A stretch of DNA of 64,000 bases from Nocardia fluminea (GTDB taxonomy: Bacteria > Actinomycetota > Actinomycetes > Mycobacteriales > Mycobacteriaceae), in the NCBI RefSeq assembly GCF_002846365.1, contig NZ_PJMW01000002.1, forward strand, positions 3,968,001-4,032,000, written 5' to 3'. The notes below the pieces were generated by a model. The model saw only the letters and a list, made by a program, of their open reading frames with translations. It was not told where the DNA came from and made no database searches. A program made the translations under genes and the position numbers. Each line of letters opens with the position of its first letter. Position 1 is the stretch's first letter. Of this stretch, positions 61,252 through 64,000 are shown one piece after another.

Positions 61252-61961
61252 ACCTTGCGGATGACGGTGACGACCTTGCCCAGAATTTGCGCGTCGTTGC
61301 CGGGGATCGGCTCGAAGTGCGGGTTGTGCGGCATCAGCCACACGTCCTTACCGCTGCGCTTGAAGGTCTTCACGGTGGCCTCGCCGTCGATCATCGCCGC
61401 GACGATGTCGCCACCCTCGGCGACGTTCTGCTGGCGCACCACGACGAAGTCGCCGTCGCAGATGGCCGCGTCGATCATCGACTGGCCGACGACCTTGAGC
61501 AGGAACAGTGAACCCTCGCCGACGAGTTCGCGCGGCAGCGGGAACACGTCTTCCACGGCCTGCTCGGCCAGGATCGGGCCACCGGCGGCGATGCGGCCGA
61601 GGACCGGGACGAAGGTCGGTGTCGGGCGGCTCGGGTCGACCTCGTCGGTCTGCTGGGGCAGCGTGGTGACCGAACGAACCGCCTCGTCGAGCCCGCGGAC
61701 GTTCACCGCGCGTGGCCGATTCGGATCGCGGCGTAGATAGCCTTTGCGTTCCAGGGCGCGCAATTGATGGGCCACCGAGGACGTGGAGGTGAGACCGACC
61801 GCGTCGCCGATCTCGCGGATGCTGGGCGGGTAGCCGCGTTCGGTCACCGAGGAACGGATGACCTCGAGGACCGTGCGCTGACGCACGGTGAGATCCGTCC
61901 CGGATCCCGATGTGACGGTGCCGGTGCCGCTTTCGTCACCCGTGTCGTCTGTGTGGGTCAC
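61248..61961 (-). CDS. lexA: LexA SOS repressor
   Basis: 237 residues. The N-terminal winged helix [33 protein letters not shown] (limits only) precedes the cleavage site (RIAAGGPI, Ala-Gly bond near 125), and the protease dyad: Ser in [11 protein letters not shown] and Lys in EATVKTFKR. Represses SOS genes until RecA filaments trigger self-cleavage. GTG 61961 was chosen over ATG 62015; the gene has SOS box 62025-62040 in its promoter. Confidence 0.95.
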   Translation of the reverse strand: MTHTDDTGDESGTGTVTSGSGTDLTVRQRTVLEVIRSSVTERGYPPSIREIGDAVGLTSTSSVAHQLRALERKGYLRRDPNRPRAVNVRGLDEAVRSVTTLPQQTDEVDPSRPTPTFVPVLGRIAAGGPILAEQAVEDVFPLPRELVGEGSLFLLKVVGQSMIDAAICDGDFVVVRQQNVAEGGDIVAAMIDGEATVKTFKRSGKDVWLMPHNPHFEPIPGNDAQILGKVVTVIRKV

Positions 61962-61999
61962 CGTGTCCCGCCCTTCCAGTTGTCGAATTCGCCATCTCG

Positions 62000-62040
62000 A
62001 GGCTAGTCGTGCCACGCCGAACTATCAAACATCTGTTCGA
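62000..62040 (-). promoter_or_regulatory. lexA promoter with SOS box
   Basis: On the minus strand TTGATA (62023-62028) and TAGCCT (62000-62005) have a 17-base spacer. The SOS box TCAAACATCTGTTCGA as read on plus strand (62025-62040, one mismatch) covers the -35 element, so LexA autoregulates. Confidence 0.7.
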
Positions 62041-62088
62041 GCATGTCGGGCGTTTCGTGCTGACAGCCGCGCTGAGATCTGGTAGAAA

Positions 62089-62104
62089 TCGAACATCAGT
62101 TCGT
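62089..62104. promoter_or_regulatory. SOS box of the gene divergent from lexA
   Basis: TCGAACATCAGTTCGT, one mismatch from TCGAAC-N4-GTTCGA, 89 bases ahead of ATG 62193. A third, overlapping GTTCGAAC lies at 62114. Confidence 0.75.
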
Positions 62105-62192
62105 CGCACAGGTGTTCGAACAACGGGAGGCACAGCCGCCTCACCAGTACTTTCTCGCAGCAGCGGAGCACACCACCCCGGAGGTTCTTCCG

Positions 62193-62888
62193 ATGAGCAC
62201 AGCATCCAGCGCCCTGCGTTCCGCAGACCCCCTCACCGCCCCGGAGCCGATGCTCCGCCGGCGCCGGACCGCCCACGCCCCACGACGTTTCGCTCTGGTC
62301 CGGTCGTCGAGGCCACGGCGGGCGACCGTCGAACAGCAGGCGGTCCCGGCGTCACCCACCGTGCCCATCGCTCGCCCCGCCTCGCCTCGTGGGGCCGCCG
62401 ATGTCGCGCGCAGTATCGTCCGGTCGGGCGTGCTGAGCCCGCCCGCGACCGGCCTGCCCGCCGCCGAACCCGCCGATATCGTCCGCGCCCCGCGGCGGAT
62501 CGAACTCACCGACGCCGAACTCGATCTCGCCTTCGCCACCGTGCCCCGCAGCGCGCCGGCGCGCCGGCCCCGCGAGCTCGTTCGCCCGCTCGCGGATCGC
62601 GGTCCGCGCCACCACGCGCCGCGGAGTGAGCTCTCCCTCTATACCCACGGCCCCGTGCGCACCCGCCGCGCGCAGGGTGTCCACCCGCTGCGCCGGGTCG
62701 AGCAGGCCAAGGCCGGGTTCGCCACGCTCGCCGTGACAGCGCTGGTGACGGCGCTGATCGTGGTCGCCTTCCTCGGGCTCGCGCACGTGCGCGCGGGGAG
62801 TTTCGCCGACCAGGTCGGCTCCACGGCACCCGGAGTCTCGGAGCAGGCGGGGTTCGAGTCCGGAGCCCGGCTCGCGCCGGGGCGATGA
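62193..62888 (+). CDS. ChiZ-position membrane protein lacking LysM
   Basis: 231 residues. A long Arg/Pro-rich disordered N-terminus ends in one membrane segment near 188-210 (FATLAVTALVTALIVVAFLGLA), followed by a short outer tail of about 30 residues. In mycobacteria the gene divergent from lexA, chiZ (Rv2719c), has the same N-terminus-helix layout plus a C-terminal LysM domain. No LysM is found here or in the following sequence. SOS-box control suggests it inhibits division during DNA damage. GGAGG is 8 bases before ATG 62193. Confidence 0.75.
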   Translation: MSTASSALRSADPLTAPEPMLRRRRTAHAPRRFALVRSSRPRRATVEQQAVPASPTVPIARPASPRGAADVARSIVRSGVLSPPATGLPAAEPADIVRAPRRIELTDAELDLAFATVPRSAPARRPRELVRPLADRGPRHHAPRSELSLYTHGPVRTRRAQGVHPLRRVEQAKAGFATLAVTALVTALIVVAFLGLAHVRAGSFADQVGSTAPGVSEQAGFESGARLAPGR

Positions 62889-62932
62889 GTCGAGAACTAC
62901 TGCGCCGAAACATTTTCGGCGTGGGCCTCGGC

Positions 62933-62969
62933 AGGGTGCGAGATCGTCGGTATCGACGAATCGCACCCT
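62933..62969 (+). terminator. Hairpin after ChiZ-position gene
   Basis: AGGGTGCGA (62933-62941) pairs with TCGCACCCT (62961-62969), with further inner pairing TCGTCG/CGACGA. It ends 80 bases ahead of the next gene. Confidence 0.6.
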
Positions 62970-63049
62970 GAAACTAGAACACGTTGCTACGGTGACGGGC
63001 ATCCTGAACCGGGGCGGGGGCCTCGGTCGAACCCGGATGCGAGGTCTCG

Positions 63050-64000
63050 GTGCGCCGCTGCTCGATCGCTCTACTGCTCGGTGCGCTGCTCGGTGCATTA
63101 CTGGCACCCGCCGCGCACGCGGTTCCCGCCTACACCGAGTACCTGGATCTGCCCGCGCTCAACGGTGCGGGCGAATACGGTGGCGGACTCCACCCGGCGC
63201 TGCCCACGGCGCGGGAACCCCTGCTGGACGCGGTGACCCAGGCCCGCGACGACGGCATCGACCCGGCGCGGTACGCGACGCTGCTGCACCAGTACTGGCT
63301 CGTCGTGGCCACCGGCAACGCCGCGATCGACCTCGAAACCTGGGCGCCCGAACGCGGCGTCGCGGCCAACTCCGCCACCTTCAGCCAGGTGTACGTGAAC
63401 TACTTCCGCCTCGCGGCGACCCGCTCCGATCTCTACTGGGCGGGCATGGCGGGTATCGCGGGCGCGTCCTTCGCCGCCGGGTTCTTCGACGTCGGCGACG
63501 TCGCCGCCGGTGTCTCGGTGAGCGGAATCCACGAACTCGGCGCCGCCGTCGCCGATCTGCTCCGTGCCACCCCGCCGGAACTGCTCACCGGCGTCCCGGC
63601 CGACATCACCGGTCTGGCCGTCCTCGGCCCCCGGCTGACCGCCGCCGATCTCGCCTGGTATCAGACCCGGCTGATGATCATGCAGAAACACATCTTCATC
63701 GACCTGGTCCCGATGCACGAGGCCTATCTCGCCGACGGGTTGGCGGGCATCGACGAGATGTACGCGGCCGGCCTGCTCGACGACGGCATGCGGGTGGCCT
63801 GGACCGGGATCGACGGCGGCACCGAAGCGGGCCGAGGCGACGCGCTGGTCGCCATGGCCGATCGGGAGCAGAACCAGATCATCGCCGACCAGTGGGACGT
63901 GACCGCACGCGGCCGGGCCGGCATGGGTCGAGTGCTCACCTACGTCACCACGCTGGCGGGGAAGCCCGCCGTCCCCGGCACCCGGGCCCCCGGCGTGTAC
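63050..64000 (+). CDS. Secreted hypothetical protein, 3' truncated by window edge
   Basis: 317 codons are visible with no stop. GTG 63050 begins a signal peptide (MRRCSIALLLGALLGALL, then APAAHAV cleavage). The mature part is helical with repeated aromatic-rich segments (TEYLDLPALNGAGEY, VYVNYFRLAATRSDLYWAGMAG, RLMIMQKHIFIDLVPMHEAYL). No known domain recognised; the remainder lies outside the window. Confidence 0.6.
   Translation, partial: MRRCSIALLLGALLGALLAPAAHAVPAYTEYLDLPALNGAGEYGGGLHPALPTAREPLLDAVTQARDDGIDPARYATLLHQYWLVVATGNAAIDLETWAPERGVAANSATFSQVYVNYFRLAATRSDLYWAGMAGIAGASFAAGFFDVGDVAAGVSVSGIHELGAAVADLLRATPPELLTGVPADITGLAVLGPRLTAADLAWYQTRLMIMQKHIFIDLVPMHEAYLADGLAGIDEMYAAGLLDDGMRVAWTGIDGGTEAGRGDALVAMADREQNQIIADQWDVTARGRAGMGRVLTYVTTLAGKPAVPGTRAPGVY

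Noticed and set aside
62848..62859. tRNA T-loop-like sequence GGTTCGAGTCC
   Set aside because: It lies inside a coding region with no acceptor or anticodon stem around it.

Overview
GC-rich actinobacterial chromosome from the Mycobacteriales, most likely a Nocardia-like organism. This rests on gene order: pepR, dapB with its two followers, dapA, rnj, ftsK, an argA-type acetyltransferase, pgsA, cinA, clgR, pspA, pspM, a GT1-type transferase, a DUF3046 gene, recA, recX, miaB, a DUF349 gene, miaA, dapF, hflX and lexA lie in the same order as the Mycobacterium tuberculosis block from about Rv2782c down to Rv2719c. recA has no intein, and the accessory genes differ from mycobacteria. The genus is an inference; no database was searched.

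Layout. 1-3.5 kb: the end of a nonribosomal peptide synthetase (C-A-T-TE), whose adenylation domain carries an in-frame 18-bp minisatellite. 3.6-14.7 kb: peptidase, TPR membrane protein, an ArsR/MFS divergent pair, VOC and alcohol dehydrogenase genes, dapB with two small followers, and a response regulator/kinase operon with an extra kinase-like membrane protein. 14.8-24.9 kb: a YcaQ-like protein, a ribbon-helix-helix repressor with an operator array on its own start codon, dapA-rnj, two secreted proteins, ftsK and terC. 24.9-29.8 kb: small enzymes, pgsA-cinA and the envelope-stress unit clgR-pspA-pspM, with a SigE-type promoter. 29.9-39.1 kb: accessory metabolism (esterase, PIG-L deacetylase, HD protein, GT1 transferase, TPR-kinase fusion, a CGNR-regulated VOC/PNPOx/NTF2 operon).

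39.2-61.9 kb: recA-recX (recX much enlarged and internally duplicated), an OpuC/ProU-type compatible-solute ABC operon, a 3-hydroxyacyl-CoA dehydrogenase, gluABCD on the minus strand, miaB and its membrane-protein partner, a DUF349 protein, miaA, a SpoU methyltransferase, dapF, hflX, an acyltransferase, a pirin and lexA. 62-64 kb: a ChiZ-position membrane protein without its LysM domain, and the start of an unrecognised secreted protein that runs off the window.

How the genes work together. Three steps of meso-diaminopimelate/lysine synthesis (dapB, dapA, dapF) supply peptidoglycan. recA, lexA and the gene divergent from lexA each have an SOS box of the form TCGAAC-N4-GTTCGA. ClgR, PspA and PspM form an envelope-stress module. 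miaB and miaA act on the same tRNA base (A37). Most operons are tightly coupled by 4-bp start/stop overlaps, and many convergent junctions carry strong hairpin terminators. No tRNA, rRNA, CRISPR array, insertion sequence or prophage was seen.
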